NCBI GenBank assembly: GCA_039566865.1
Contig: CM076943.1
Location: 29,830,663-29,894,662 of the forward strand
DNA: 64,000 nt
Origin: Aurelia coerulea
Lineage: Eukaryota; Cnidaria; Scyphozoa; Semaeostomeae; Ulmaridae
Reading direction: 5' to 3'
The notes beneath the pieces are model-generated. The model made no database searches. It was not told the origin of the DNA and saw nothing but the letters and a program-made list of their open reading frames with translations. Both the position numbers and the translations under genes were made by a program. Shown here piece after piece: positions 30,920-44,301 of the stretch (the stretch's first letter is position 1; the number at the start of each line of letters is the position of its first letter).

Positions 30920-33900
30920 CTAAATCAATCCTCGATCGTGCTACCATTCAAAATTTGGGATTCCGCTTTTTTCCGGCTTCCAAAACATGGACGGGAGAAG
31001 GCGGAAATATTCCATGAAATATACTCAATCAGCATATTTTAGGACTAGTTTTTCAAAGGGTAGTCTTAAGCTAACCAAGCAATATCTCAAAAACAGCTTA
31101 GCCTTTCAGCTACATGCTGACACCTTGTTTGTGTTCATAAATTTGCTTTCAAAAACCTAGACGTGATCCAGCTTCCGAAGGTTATTTCTGGGTCAGCAGG
31201 TGCCCCTTTTCAAAAGGCTCTTTGTGGGAAATCCAACTCTCGGATATCGCCAAAAGCTTAAAGGCCAGGCCCGTAGGAAGCGGGGGGGGGGCAGGGGGAG
31301 CTCAAGCCCCCCAATAATTTTGTAAAACAATGGTGCTACGTCACATGATTTAATTAGGTGTATTATTCTCTATTGTTTTAAGTTCTCTATTGTGTTAATC
31401 ATCAAAAAAGAGGATTGATTTAAAGCCATTTCAGATATCCTAAACAATGAGTGTGTTTCATTCTGGCCTAGGAATACTTTTCGGTACCTAGGGACTACAG
31501 TATAAATTTGTTCTGAAAACTTTCAACTGAGTTGCCTATTCCCAGGCTAAAATGAAACAAGCTCCTCGTTGCTTTGAAGATCTGAAATGGCTGTAAATCG
31601 ATCCCCTATTTTTGATGACTCTTTAAAGGCATAATGCAGCCAAATTTTAGTCCTCGATTTTTCATTGTTTTCAAATAACTTATAATGTTTTAAACACTTT
31701 GTGAAAGTTTCAAATCAAAATTATCAGTTTAAGTACAGAAAATTGTGTGTCAAAGTTGTTTAGTTTTGCGATTTTAGCACGACATTGACTTGGCCAATGT
31801 GACGTCACAATTATGACGCACGAAACTGCGTGCATTGAACACACAGTACGAGCATGTCGATTGCATCAACGAGAAAGGGAGGGACCCGTATGAAAAAAGC
31901 TTTGAAAATCTTGGGAGTTCTTGAAGAAAAGGCTGGTATTTTTACTATGATATCCATGAAATCAAGGAGTTTGGAATCAGGGTGAAAAAACCGTAACGTC
32001 ACCGTCATTAAGGGCGATGTTGTGATGCTCTGCAGTGCGGCCTAATGAAGTTCAATTGGTTCCTACATCAAATTGCCTGGTCGTCTGAATCAGGGCCTTT
32101 TTTAACATTAGAACTGGGGGGGGGCAATTGCCCCCCGATCCCTAGACTTTGCCCCCCCCCCCCAGTGTCAAAATTTTTGACCCCAGAAAATTATCCCTTA
32201 TTTCAAGTAAGTGATTTTCAGAAAGTAAGCTATTGCCCCCACCACTGCGTAGGCAACCTGCAAAAGCCATGTGTAACGGATGGAATACGATAACAGGACT
32301 GTTTACCACCAGAGACAGGATGTTTCAGCCAACGTCAAGGATATTTCTTCAAAAATGTTACTCACGCATAGGATAAATGTCACAAAACTATCAATGTTCC
32401 CTTGTCACTAATTGCAAGCATATGATATTGACAATATCATTGATATTGGGAGATCCATTCTAAGCCAAAGTAAAGGGTGTGGCCCTGAAAATTTTCCTGA
32501 AAATTTCTGGCCACGCCGCTGCTCACAAGAATTCGGGATGAGTTTTGTAAATCAAATATGTCTAATATCAAGACCAAAAAAAAGTTCGGACCCCCGAACA
32601 CTTTATGCCTTCGGTGCGAATTAGTGCCACCCCCCCCCCCCCCGATCTGAAAAACGCTCCTACTGGCCTGTTTTTTAGCTTGCTTTTCTAGCCAATCAGA
32701 CTAACATATCCCCTTTTTAGGATTTGCCTCCCCACTTAAAACCCCTTAAAAAAGGCTCTGGTCTGAATCAAACTCTTCTATGACGATAATTTGGAGTAAA
32801 GATACCTTTTTAAGTGCTTGCTTCACTCCTCTTGGATGAATCAGAAATATCAGGGCTGAATCCTGTCCTCGGTTAACGCTGAAGCGCTCAATAAAGTTAC
32901 TACCCTGCGATTCACTGTAGTTGTTTCTTTGAAGGGACCTGTGTGAGGCCCTCTGCGGAGGCCCCCAAAAGACTTTCTGCACAAATGGGGAGTTTGACCC
33001 CCGGACGAGAGAGACGAGGGAGAGAAGAAGAGAAAGACAAGAGGAAGGACGCTAAATGACTGAGAGATGAAAGTATTCGAGTTTTGATGTAGAAGAGTCT
33101 TGATTTTGAAGGATTTGGTTCTGGAAAAAGTCGTGTGTTTTCTTTCGAGTGAATCGCTTGGTTGAGTCGTTACAGATAGTTTTTGGGTCGTTGTTGTGTG
33201 CGTCTAACACCTGGTTGCTATCGAAAGCTTCCCCGCCATGCGTTCTTGCTTTCAAATAGAACTTGCCAAGCAACTGAATGTTTTCAAGACACTACATAGT
33301 TTTTTGTTTACATATCAGACTTTCCGAATGACCCTCTCTCTTGTTTTGTAATTATGCCTCGATGTCTTTCATTGCCTCTGCCGACTGCCCACTTCAGGGT
33401 CATAAATTAGGACTATGTTTGACTAGAGTATATATTTCCCTTGTAATTCGTTATCATTTTGCATTCAGTGTCCAAGCTCTCTAATTTCTTGACCTTTCTC
33501 CAAGCAACAACCAGGAATCACAGAGCAGAGACGATCGTAGTAATAACTGAGAACTTTAATGAAAGAGCCATGTAAGAAAAGCACCAAGTCAAACTTTCTG
33601 GTGGCTCGCACCACATTTGAAATCTAGCCAACAAAATAAATTTTTTTGCGCATTGGGAAAACTCTTTTCTTATGTAAAACAGAAAGATATTTCTTTCACT
33701 CTCCGTAATAAAAGGAGCTCACACCATTAAACACTCCCGTGAGAATATTACAATGACTCAATCTACGATAAAATCAACAACAACTTTTGTACAAGCATTC
33801 CTATAGCTTGGTTCCAGTTACTGGGATGTTACAGGGATGGCTTGACCTTCCAGACAATTCTTGTTTTCCAGGATTTCAGCTAGGCTTCACTTGTACGGGG

Positions 33901-35680
33901 ACTTCGTGAAGCTCTGATACATCAGTCTCTAAAATTGTTTTCAAGAAACCTCAAACGATCTTTGTTCTTTCAGGATAATTCAGGTAAACTTGGACCCTGA
34001 ACTCTATTTCCAGCCTTTTTTATTATTATTATTATTAAATATCTATTTAAAGTAGGCTAAAAAATGAATAGCTAAATTGCAGCTAATTAAGGCCTACTAT
34101 TTACAATATACATAATTTACAATAAAACTAAAATTAATATATATTACAGGACAAATCAGAGTTAAAATCTATCATGTTAGAAACCCAACTTGCGGGATAT
34201 ATACTTTGCAAAGCCTACAGTTGCATGTTCCACCATTCCAGCCTTCTCTCGGCATTTTGCAAGCCTCTGGTATCGCGGCTATCGCTGAGTAATTGCATTA
34301 CACTTCACTTTCCACACTAGCCTGGAATCGAAGTCCAGGCTTCCGTGGCTAGTCAGGAAAATTTCAAGCCACTAGGCTCGCAGAACAGGCACCAGCCCTG
34401 TCGAGTCCGGCTCACTGTTTCCGCCTGTTTACCTTATTATAGCCCTAGAAGGTTGGGAAGGCTGGAACTCCCAGATATTTCCTATTTTTCCAGGCTTTCA
34501 GCTAGGCTTGACTTGTACGGGGACTTCGTGAAGCTCTAATACATCAGTATCTTAAATTATTTTGAAGAAACCTTGAACAGTCTTTGATCTTCTCGCGAGC
34601 TCCGCATTGGGGTTTACTTAACAAAACTTGTGCGTTGTTTTTGTGGTCATAATTGTGACGTCACGCGCGAAGGTCAAATGTCGCACTGAGTAGCAATTTT
34701 CAAAACGGAATTTCACTCCCTAACCACGATGATGTTGAGTAAAATTTGGTATCAATGAAATCAGTAAAGTTTGGATATTTCGAAAATCGAAAAAAAATCA
34801 ATGTCAAAAATTTGGCTGCATAAGGCCTGCAAAATATCAGTTAAGACAAATTTTCATTGAAGCATACTTCCACTTTTTGTTCTACTTTGTTACATGCATA
34901 TAACAGAGGCGTAGTTTTATAAAATTGGCTATGATGTATTCACAAAGGTGCAGGAGATCTCCAAAAAAATAAATACAACATCAATTTGAAGAGCGTTTAT
35001 GAAACCGAAACTTTCAGTACTCAAAATCTGCTAGAATCAACGAACTTTCAGTTATGGGTCAATTCTTATCTTCTTATGAAAATCACGTGTAAGGGTGGAA
35101 TCAATCACGAACTGCAAGTCTGAATTTCATTCCAATAAATTTTTGAAATCTGCACAATGACGGTCAATGTGAATGTTCTTTTGCCACGTAAATCGGGTTG
35201 AGATGGCATCCATCAAAACAATTCTAAAGGAAAGAAGATCCAACGAAACTATTTCCTCTTGATAATATTTTATGAACCAAACATTTGATAATAATTGAGG
35301 CTTTTGATAATTTAAACTATGAATCCCAGATGAAGATAGGGAGTATCCTATTATTGATTAAAAACCTTTTTTTGGCCATCAAGACACAAAATAAAGCTTT
35401 TATCCATGTAATTGAGTCTTTCATGAGATCCTCACATGGATCAGCAACCATGAAACCCAAAGCAAATAGATGGTTCACCAAACATTAGCTGGGTTTATAG
35501 TTATGTAAGATTAAGCTTTTCAGATACAGGTTAGTACTTAGTTAGAATGCAAGTTCATTCTGGAAAAAAGTCAGGGATGCTGCTTGAACCAGTGAGATAT
35601 CTTATAATCCTACTTGCAGGAAATTTTGGCTAGATTTCGCAGGAAATTCTGATTTTTGAATTTTGCTGCCAGGAAGAATT
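30920..35680. other. Gene-free stretch with minor repeats
   Basis: No gene is recognised in 4.7 kb. It contains G/C-rich element fragments at 31270-31310 and 32110-32165; a copy at 32320-32670 related to 9600-10200 and 10430-10490; a 90-bp direct repeat (33875-33960 and 34485-34570, GACTTGTACGGGGACTTCGT-like core); a TTA repeat at 34020-34036; and GGCATAATGCAGCCAAATTT (31626) with its inverse at 34806. All other sequence is unassigned. Confidence 0.5.
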
Positions 35681-37200
35681 AAAGGCCCCCATTAGCCATG
35701 TTTGAAGAATGAGATCATGCACATAGCTTGCCTCAAAGAATTAGAATATCTACTTGCAATTGCAATGCATGATTTAGTTCATATCGAAATGGCTGTAGCC
35801 TAATAACGAACCCACTTGATGAAGCAGACCAGATTTTTTGATATGCATCAGAACTATCAAATTCGATGTAGCGAGAGTCCAAAGACGTAGGGAACCGGGG
35901 GCACTGGTGGCATGTGCCCTCCAAGATTATGCAACAGACCAAAAGGTGTCATTTTTGCCTCAGAATGAGCCTCTTTTAAAGACAAATGCGGACAGAAAGT
36001 AGTTTAATTTTGTTATTATTTACTTCGTGATTTAGTTATGTTTACCTCTCAATTTGTTTCATTGTGAAGGAAATCGGATATCTATCAGTACTCATACTAT
36101 TTTCTTCTATATATCACATTTTTCCCGTCAAAAATCTGTTGTATATTACAGTGCCATTCTTACGAAAAAAGTGCCTTTAAATTGCAGTGCCCCTCCAAGT
36201 TTAAGATGCTTCCTACTGCTCTGAGTAGAACTGAAGGATGACCGACAATATTGACAAATCTTTTTACCCTATCCTGACAAGAGTTGCCACTATAACAGTG
36301 CCACATTTGTTTCTAGATGGTATTATATGGGTTTGTTGGTTCCCTTGGCAACAGTTATCCATATCGAAGATTTTAAACAGTAAGGGCAGTGTGCCAGGTC
36401 AAAGAGGTCAAATTTTGAAAATTGCTTTGTTATGAGCTGGCCGCTGGATTAATGTTAGGAGCAAGTAGTGATTAGCCTTAATGAGGAAATGTGAATTGGC
36501 AACTTCGCCAAACTTCATTGTTGGCCCAAATATATCAGAATTGTTTTGATTGTATACATTAACAATGCCTATAAATATCTCAGATGCTTCGCTGATTGTT
36601 TCGATTGTGCGCACAAATAATGCCCATTGTTACAACATTCCTGATTCCTATATCTCTATATAGGTAGGTGTATTCCTTCCGGTTGGAGCAAAAGCCCCTG
36701 CATAATGTTTTCATTCTTCAAACATAATTAAAGGCCCCCATTAGCCATGTTTGAAGAATGAGATCACGCACATAGTTTGCCTCAAAGTAACAGAATATTT
36801 ATTTGCAATTGCAATGCACGATTTAGTTTATATCGAAATGGCTGTAGCTTAATAACGATCCCACTTGATGAAGCAGACCAAATTTCTTGATTTGCATCAG
36901 AACTATTACATTCGATAAAGCCAGAGTCGAGAGACGTAGGAACCGGGGGGCAGTAGGGGCGCGTGCCCTCAAAGATTTTGTAACAAACTAAAAGGTGCCA
37001 TTTTTGTCTCAGGATGTGCTCCTATTCAAGAACAATGCAAACAGAAAGTCGCTTTATTTTGTTACTATTTACTTCGTGATTTAGTTATGTTTACTCTCAC
37101 TTTGTTTCATTGAGAAGGAAATCGGATATCTATCAGCATTCACACTATTTTCTTCTATATATCACATTTTTACCATCAAAAATCTGATGCATATCAAAGT

Positions 37201-40200
37201 GACAGAGCGGAAACGATGCGCGCCTGCGCACTAATGTTGCCTAAATCGAAGGATGGAAGGCAAAAACTCACGCCGTCGAAATTCTGATCGAGCAGTGAAA
37301 ATGAAATGTTTTCGATCGTAAAATGCTTCTTTGCGGCAGTTTATAGAGGGAAAATATTGATTACATGGTACACATCTTGTTCAGTTTTCTTTCGTCTTTC
37401 TGTTAAAAGTAAAAACATTTATGTAAGCGGAATATATTTCTGTCAAAATAGCTCAATGAAATTGCAAGTGAAAGCTAGGACTGGCAATTTCTCAAGTGTC
37501 GCCCCTATGAAAGTCCCAAACATAAGGCCGTTTCTTAACACATAAGGGATTTTATGCTTTTAATCTAAGAGGTGGGGATGCCTCCACCATATATCAAGAG
37601 TTCTCGTGAATCCAAGGTTGTTCTTGCTCGCAACACCGAAAGAAAGTCGAGGTTTGATTAATTTCGAAAATTTTCAACGCCCTCGAAATTTCACAACAGT
37701 GTTGATTCACGGCAGGGACCTTATTTGGTGGAAATTGCTTGAAATCACTTACCAATGAATGAATTCTTGTTAAAACCAGTTGCAAAATTTGTGTATCCTC
37801 CAAATACAAGAATTTTAGTCACAAATTGACAATTATTTGCGATGAATACCGGCAATGTTTCAAATAAATCCAGAAGTCTTGCCTAAAATGGGCTCCTTCC
37901 ATGTTTCTAGTCGCTGGAGATGCTTCAAGTCGTCACTAAAACTCGACTGACGCGTAAAAGATATACTCTGAGTATTTAAAAATCAAAGGCATGCCTTTTC
38001 TAGAAAAAAATAAGCTTCTCCACAACTTCTTCTTGCCAAAACAATGCCAAAAAAGTTCTAAGAATTTCGCAAGGAGAACATGCTATTTCTCTGACGCGAC
38101 AGTGTATTCGAATTTCGAATAACAGAGGGGCAAATATAAAGTTTTACAAAGGTTTCATCATAATTTTGAAAAATATTTTTCAAAGAAGCCAAATGGACAA
38201 ATATTTTCGAAATCCAAGATCAGGAGGGAAATTGATTTTCATCCATACACGTACTTTTTCATAAGAAATTGCCCATAGTATAAGAAACTCAACTCTCGGA
38301 GCGCCAAAAAATTAAGAAACTCCAGTACTGGGAAAATATACTATTTATTTTGATGAAGGTAATCCTTGACATATTTTAAAATTACTTTCCTTTGTTTCCT
38401 ATATCATATTACTCGTATTAAGAAAAGGCTTAAAAAAGCCTTGTTTTGAAATATTCACGAGGGCACATGTAGTGAACAGTTATGGCTCGTGTTATGGAGC
38501 CTCTAAAGAAAGCCGTAAGAAATTCTGAGTACTCAAAATCTGACAATGTTAAGAAGCTTTCAGTACTGGCCCATATTCTTAGTTTCCTATGAAAAAATAC
38601 GTGCAATGTGTTTTTGATTACACTCTGCTATGAATTTAGAACGGTTTTCAGAAAAATGGAGAAAAAGGCCACTAAACTGACATATCAAATTTCTTCAAAA
38701 AGTATTTGAAATCTACCCAGCTGCAGTTTTGGAATGAGCAATAGAAATCTCGCATGCTTGAAGATCGTTCCGGATTGTTCAGTAACGGGACTCAAGCAAC
38801 GGCGAGTGACGGGGCGGAATATGCGGAGGAAAGGAGAGATAGGAAAAGAGAGATAGGCTCTGGGACAGTTGATACAATGCTTCGTTCCTGTGAGGTGTGA
38901 TCATAAATAAACACGACAGAAAGTTGTCTGTGACATCTTTTCATCCTGCTCCTAAAATAGGAATATTGATTTCTATTTGTTCAGAGCATGTCAAGAGTTC
39001 TTATCCCTCTTTCTGTCTTTCGTTGCTCGGACTTTTGTTCCTTTTCTTTGCCTCTCAATTCTTTTGGTTCTGGTACCCAGGGAAATAAAACTTAAAATGG
39101 TTAAGACTACAACTGTAATTGAGGTGTCTTGGCAAGGGAAAAGATTATCATATTAATGTTTGTCAAATGCTTTCGATTCTTTAATTATAACCGCCCGTGT
39201 TTCAGGCATATTTTTCAGACCGCCTAAGCAAGTTTCTGCAACAAAAGGGCCTGTACCAAAGCCTACTAGAAATTAACTGAGAGAAAGCTATTCATTTTAC
39301 GCTAAAAACATTTTTTCAAAATCGTGCCTAAAGTGCAAAAGAAATATTAGTTTGGCCGGAAAAATATAAAAGGTCGTACAGCCAGGCAGACTTTTCACTA
39401 CTTTTTCGGGAAAACTTGAATGATCATTGGTAGAAAGTTTCTTGATTTTTTTAAATGTTTCCATGGTCAACATGATGTTTCCTAACTTTTTGAGTGGATT
39501 TTTTCCTTTCTGATCTTGACTTCTGTCTGTTAATTCAACTGCTATTTACTTGATTTATTTCGAAAACATTGGTCTATTTGGCTTCTTTGAAAAATATTTT
39601 TCAAAATTATGATGAAACCTTTGTAAAACTTTATATTTGCCCCTCTGTTATTCGAAATTCGAATACACTGTCGCGTCAGAGAAATAGCATGTTCTCCTTG
39701 CGAAATTCTTAGAACTTTTTTGGCATTGTTTTGGCAAGAAGAAGTTGTGGAGAAGCTTATTTTTTTCTAGAAAAGGCATGCCTTTGATTTTTAAATACTC
39801 AGAGTATATCTTTTACGCGTCAGTCGAGTTTTAGTGACGACTTGAAGCATCTCCAGCGACTAGAAACATGGAAGGAGCCCATTTTAGGCAAGACTTCTGG
39901 ATTTATTTGAAACATTGCCGGTATTCATCGCAAATAATTGTCAATTTGTGACTAAAATTCTTGTATTTGGAGGATACACAAATTTTGCAACTGGTTTTAA
40001 CAAGAATTCATTCATTGGTAAGTGATTTCAAGCAATTTCCACCAAATAAGGTCCCTGCCGTGAATCAACACTGTTGTGAAATTTCGAGGGCGTTGAAAAT
40101 TTTCGAAATTAATCAAACCTCGACTTTCTTTCGGTGTTGCGAGCAAGAACAACCTTGGATTCACAAGAACTCTTGATATATGGTGGAGGCATCCCCAACT

Positions 40201-40569
40201 CTTAGATTAAAAGCATAAAATCCCTTATGTGTTAAGAAACGGCCTTATGTTTGGGACTTTCATAGGGGCGACACTTGAGAAATTGCCAGTCCTAGCTTTC
40301 ACTTGCAATTTCATTGAGCTATTTTGACAGAAATATATTCCGCTTACATAAATGTTTTTACTTTTAACAGAAAGACGAAAGAAAACTGAACAAGATGTGT
40401 ACCATGTAATCAATATTTTCCCTCTATAAACTGCCGCAAAGAAGCATTTTACGATCGAAAACATTTCATTTTCACTGCTCGATCAGAATTTCGACGGCGT
40501 GAGTTTTTGCCTTCCATCCTTCGATTTAGGCAACATTAGTGCGCAGGCGCGCATCGTTTCCGCTCTGTC
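37201..40569. mobile_element. Mutator-like foldback element with 1-kb arms (3369 bp)
   Basis: Two nearly identical inverted arms (about 37201-38205 and 39565-40569) start GACAGAGCGGAAACGATGCG and enclose 1.36 kb. TATCAAAGT is duplicated exactly at 37192-37200 and 40570-40578, the 9-bp duplication of Mutator-like elements. The interior has no transposase. It includes a dispersed AGTACTGGGAAAATATA repeat (about 38320-38400). Arm identity is high enough that long frames in the arms differ by single residues, so the insertion is young or the arms are homogenised. Confidence 0.92.
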
Positions 40570-41097
40570 TATCAAAGTACCCTTCTTACGAAAAAAGTGC
40601 CATTGGAATGCCGTGCCCCCTCCAAGTTCAAGATGCTTCTTGCTGGCCTGAGTCGCCTGAGTGAAACGAAAGGATAGCCGAAAATATTGACAAATTGTTT
40701 ACTTTATCCTGACAAGAGTTGCCACTATAGCAGTGCCACACTTGCTTCTTGATAGTATGATATGGGTTGGTAGGTTCCCTTGTTAACAGTTATTGATATC
40801 GAAGATTTAAAACAGTAAGGGCAGTGTGCCAGGTCAAAGAGGTCAAATTTTTGAAGATTGCCTTGTAATGAGTTGGCACCTCGATAAATGATAGAAGCAA
40901 GTAGTCAATTAGCCGTAATGAAGAAATGTCAATTGGCAACCACGCCAAATTTGATTGTTAGCCCAAATATGTCAGAATTGTTTTGATTGTATACATTAAC
41001 AATGCCTGTAAATATCTCAGATGCTTCATTAATTGTGTCAATTGTGTGTACGAATAATGTCTGTTGTTACAACATTCCTGATTCCTATGTCTCTATA

Positions 41098-41128
41098 TAG
41101 GTAGGTAGGTAGGTAGGTAGGTAGGTAG
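41098..41128 (+). repeat. GTAG microsatellite
   Basis: Seven to eight GTAG copies. The same place in other repeat units holds TATATGTC-type repeats (for example 57448-57505). Confidence 0.9.
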
Positions 41129-42574
41129 ATCTATTCCTTCCGGTTTGAGCAAAAGCCCCTCCATAATGTTTTCATTCTTCAAACATAATTAAAGGCCCCC
41201 ATTAGCCATGTTTGAAGAATGAGGTCATGCACGTAGCTTGCCTCAAATGAAAGAATATTTTTATTCGCAATTGTAACTGTTTAATGCACGATTTAGATTA
41301 TATTGAAACGGCAGTAGCCCAATAAAAGCCCACTTGATGAAGCAGACCAGATTTCTTGATATGCATCAGAACTATCTATATACATAACGGCTGCAAGGTC
41401 GGTTAAGATTGTTCTTTTGTTGTGGACTATGTTTGTGTGCTGTGCCGGGATCTCCATCTTCCCGTGCCCCCTCACCGCCGCTCTTCCACTCCAAAAATCG
41501 CCCCGAAAACCTAGGTTTGCAGAATGCGTTCGAGAAGTTGGGGGCAGCCACTCGGGCTGGGGTAGGAGCGGGGGAACTTTTTGGCAGCCGTCCTATTTTC
41601 CAGTTTGACGTACGTTCAACGTCACGGAACAATCGAGGTGAGTCACTAACGACTCTTGATGGGGTCATCAAGGGTCGTTAACGGACAAAATCGGTTTGTC
41701 AACGGAAAACAATGCTGGATTGTCAACAACGTAGGGGCTACGTAACACCGACGTCAGGCAGTGGAACTTCACAGGGGCTCAGGTCCTCCTCCGTAGAGGG
41801 TGGGGCTCGCCTCCACACAAACAATGGGAAAACTGACTGGGGGCAGTCACGTGATGTCACCCCATGTCACGTGACTCACTTGGCACGTTGCCAAAATTGG
41901 TCATGTGACTCGGCACTACCCCCGAGTTCCTATCATGTGACTTTGCAAGTTCCTGCGTTTCCAGTCAGCACAACATGGAAATCAACACGAAGTACATAGG
42001 CCTATTCCCATCTGAAGCAAGAAGTAAAACTGTTCTGTCGTCAATAATACGCAAGAAGCATATAACTAATGCTTTCTTCCTGCTCCAGCGAAAACATAGG
42101 CCTACTTACGTTTCACTTCCATCCTCTTGCTTTCTGAAACTTCCGTTGAATTCCCTTCACTATTTCCCTCAAAGGTAATTTCATCCAATATAAATTTAAT
42201 AATCGCTATCTTCAAAGATCTACTCCCCAAACAAACACTCCTGTGGATATTTCAACTTCACGAATCACTATCCTAACATTCAGCGGTCAACTACAGAGAA
42301 TCTGCAAGACCAAATCTTATGTCGCAAAAGATTTTGCAGGTAATTTTATCGTGCCAAGATCATTAGGTAGGAAGTTAATCGTGCCAAGATCATTAGGAAG
42401 CCCCTTCTCCAGGAAACAATCGTTTATAAGAACGATCACATCATTAGTTGCTCATTACTTCAATTCATAATGAATACGTTCACCTGCACAGAGGTTATTG
42501 TGCGCAGCATTCAGCACTTATCCAGCAAAGACAAAGGGTACTTCCTGTTAGCCATTTTCATATAACCTAGCGTC

Positions 42575-43590
42575 TCTACCATATGCAGATTGCCATTGGC
42601 CAATTTCAATTGGTAAACAACCCCATAGTGAAGCTACTAAAGATGAAAGCCGACTGTTATTGGCTAATTTCAAATGACCCAACCCATAGGCAGATTGCCA
42701 TTGGCTAATTTCAATTGGTACGGACTCCATACTGAACTTACTGAACATAATAGCCGACTCTTATTGGCTAATTTCAAATGACCTAACAGATCTAGCATAT
42801 GCAGATTGCCATTGTCCAATTTCAATTGGTAAAAAACCCATAGTGAAGCTACTAAAGATGAAAGTCGACAGCTATTGGCTAATTTCAAATGTGATACGGA
42901 CTCCATACTGAACTTACTGAACATAATAGCCGACTCTTATTGGCTAATTTCAAATGACCTAACAGATCTAGCATATGCAGATTGCCATTGGCTAATTTCA
43001 ATTGGTAAAAAACCCATAGTGAAGTTACTAAAGATGAAAGCCGACTGCTATTGGCTAATTTAAAATGATCCAACAGATCTAGCATATGCAGATTGCCATT
43101 GTCCAATTTCAATTGGTAAAAAACCCATAGTGAAGCTACTAAAGATGAAAGTCGACTGCTATTGGCTAATTTCAAATGTGATACGGACTCCATACTGAAC
43201 TTACTGAACATAATAGCCGACTCTTATTGGCTAATTTCAAATGACCTAACAGATCTAGCATATGCAGATTGCCATTGGCTAATTTCAATTGGTAAAAAAC
43301 CCATAGTGAAGTTACTAAAGATGAAAGCCGACTGCTATTGGCTAATTTAAAATGATCCAACAGATCTAGCATAGGCAGATTGCCATTGGCTAATTTCAAT
43401 TGGTACAAAGCCCATAGTGAAGCTACTAAAGATGAAAGCCGACTGTTATTGGCTAATTTCAAATGACCCAGCCCATCTAGCATAGGCAGATTGCCATTGG
43501 CTAATTTCAATTAGTACAAACTCCATACTGAACTTACTAAACATAACAGCCGACTCTTATTGGCTAATTTCAAATGACCTATCCCATACC
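42575..43590 (+). repeat. CCAAT-rich satellite in Helitron unit 1
   Basis: Monomers of roughly 105-112 bp built from ATTGGCTAATTTCAA and TGCCATTGGCTAATTTC alternate with CATAGTGAAGCTACTAAAG or CATACTGAACTTACT segments. Two stretches offset by 287 bp (42875-43063 and 43162-43350) are identical in their reading frames, showing a higher-order repeat. Each monomer carries two to four ATTGG (CCAAT) motifs. Confidence 0.9.
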
Positions 43591-43639
43591 AAAGGGGGCT
43601 ACACTGTCAGGGCAGTCATACTATCTCACTTTAGTTGGG

Positions 43640-43790
43640 GGCAGTCACGTGTCTGCCCCCATGTCACGTGACTTACTTGGCAAAGTTCCAAAATTGGTCA
43701 TGTGACTTGGCACGGTGCCAAGTTTCGGTCATGTGACTTGGCACTTTGCCAAATTATGTGACGTCATTTGGCAATGTGCCAACTTCCCCC
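43640..43790 (+). promoter_or_regulatory. Cluster of palindromic factor-site-like motifs, unit 1
   Basis: Contains GTCACGTGAC (43663-43672), three exact TTGGC-N5-GCCAA palindromes (43707-43721, 43738-43752, 43768-43782) and TGACGTCA (43759-43766), mixed with CATGTG boxes. These equal the consensus sites of bHLH-ZIP (CLEAR-type), NFI and CREB/ATF factors. Function here is not shown. Confidence 0.65.
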
Positions 43791-44133
43791 CACAAATGCC
43801 CCTGCGCATGAGCGGTCCATTTCTTCAACTGTTGCCACAAATTTTTCCTCGAAGGGCTGAGTATAACTCTTGCAGTCTTCCTACCTGATCTTATCTTCCA
43901 CAAGGGAGGCTGAGATCTACGGAAACGTTCTAAAATAACAACAACGTCAGCAAATGCAACTAAGGGAAATTACCCAAGAAGAGCAACTACATTAATGGAC
44001 GGAGTTAAAGCTACTGGGAGGAACTTGAACAACTAACGCAACCACAACAGCGAGGTTTACCTTGCACAACTAACACTAATAACGGAAGGAAGGCAACTAA
44101 GGGCACAAAAGCTACAATGGCCACTATGGCAAC

Positions 44134-44301
44134 CAGAGACGTAGGAACCGAGGGGGCACTGGGGGCACGTGCCCCCCCAAGATTTTGCAATAAACAAAGA
44201 AGTGCCCTTTTTATTTTCAGGAAGTGCCCCTTTAGCTTAATGAAAAACGTGCCCTTAAAGTGTCGTGCCCCCTCAAGTTTGAGATGCCTCCTACGTCCTT
44301 G
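44134..44301. mobile_element. hAT-like MITE in Helitron unit 1 (168 bp)
   Basis: Ends CAGAGACGTAGGAACC / CTCCTACGTCCTTG. ATGGCAAC is duplicated exactly at 44126-44133 and 44302-44309. Unit 2 has the empty site (about 48860: ACTATGGCAACAATTACG). A second copy is at 51437. Confidence 0.93.

Larger units (their letters stand above)
35681..41374 (+). repeat. Tandem repeat of about 1.05 kb, left part of the array
   Basis: Units begin AAAGGCCCCCATTAGCCATG at 35681, 36730 and 41191. Spacing is 1049 bp, then 1083 bp once the 3378-bp insertion and target duplication are subtracted. Each unit contains a GACGTAGGAACCGGGGG segment, which looks like a buried hAT-like end; a CAGTGTGCCAGGTCAAAGAG block; and a minus-strand 68-codon open frame. 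The array is interrupted at 37201 and 41375 and continues from 55267. Confidence 0.88.

Noticed and set aside
31626..34826. An element bounded by GGCATAATGCAGCCAAATTT and its inverse
   Set aside because: Only about 20 bp match, the ends are 3.2 kb apart, and no flanking duplication or further symmetry is visible.
42575..43590. A CRISPR-like array in the satellite region
   Set aside because: Monomers are over 100 bp, spacers are themselves repeated, and all context is eukaryotic transposon DNA.
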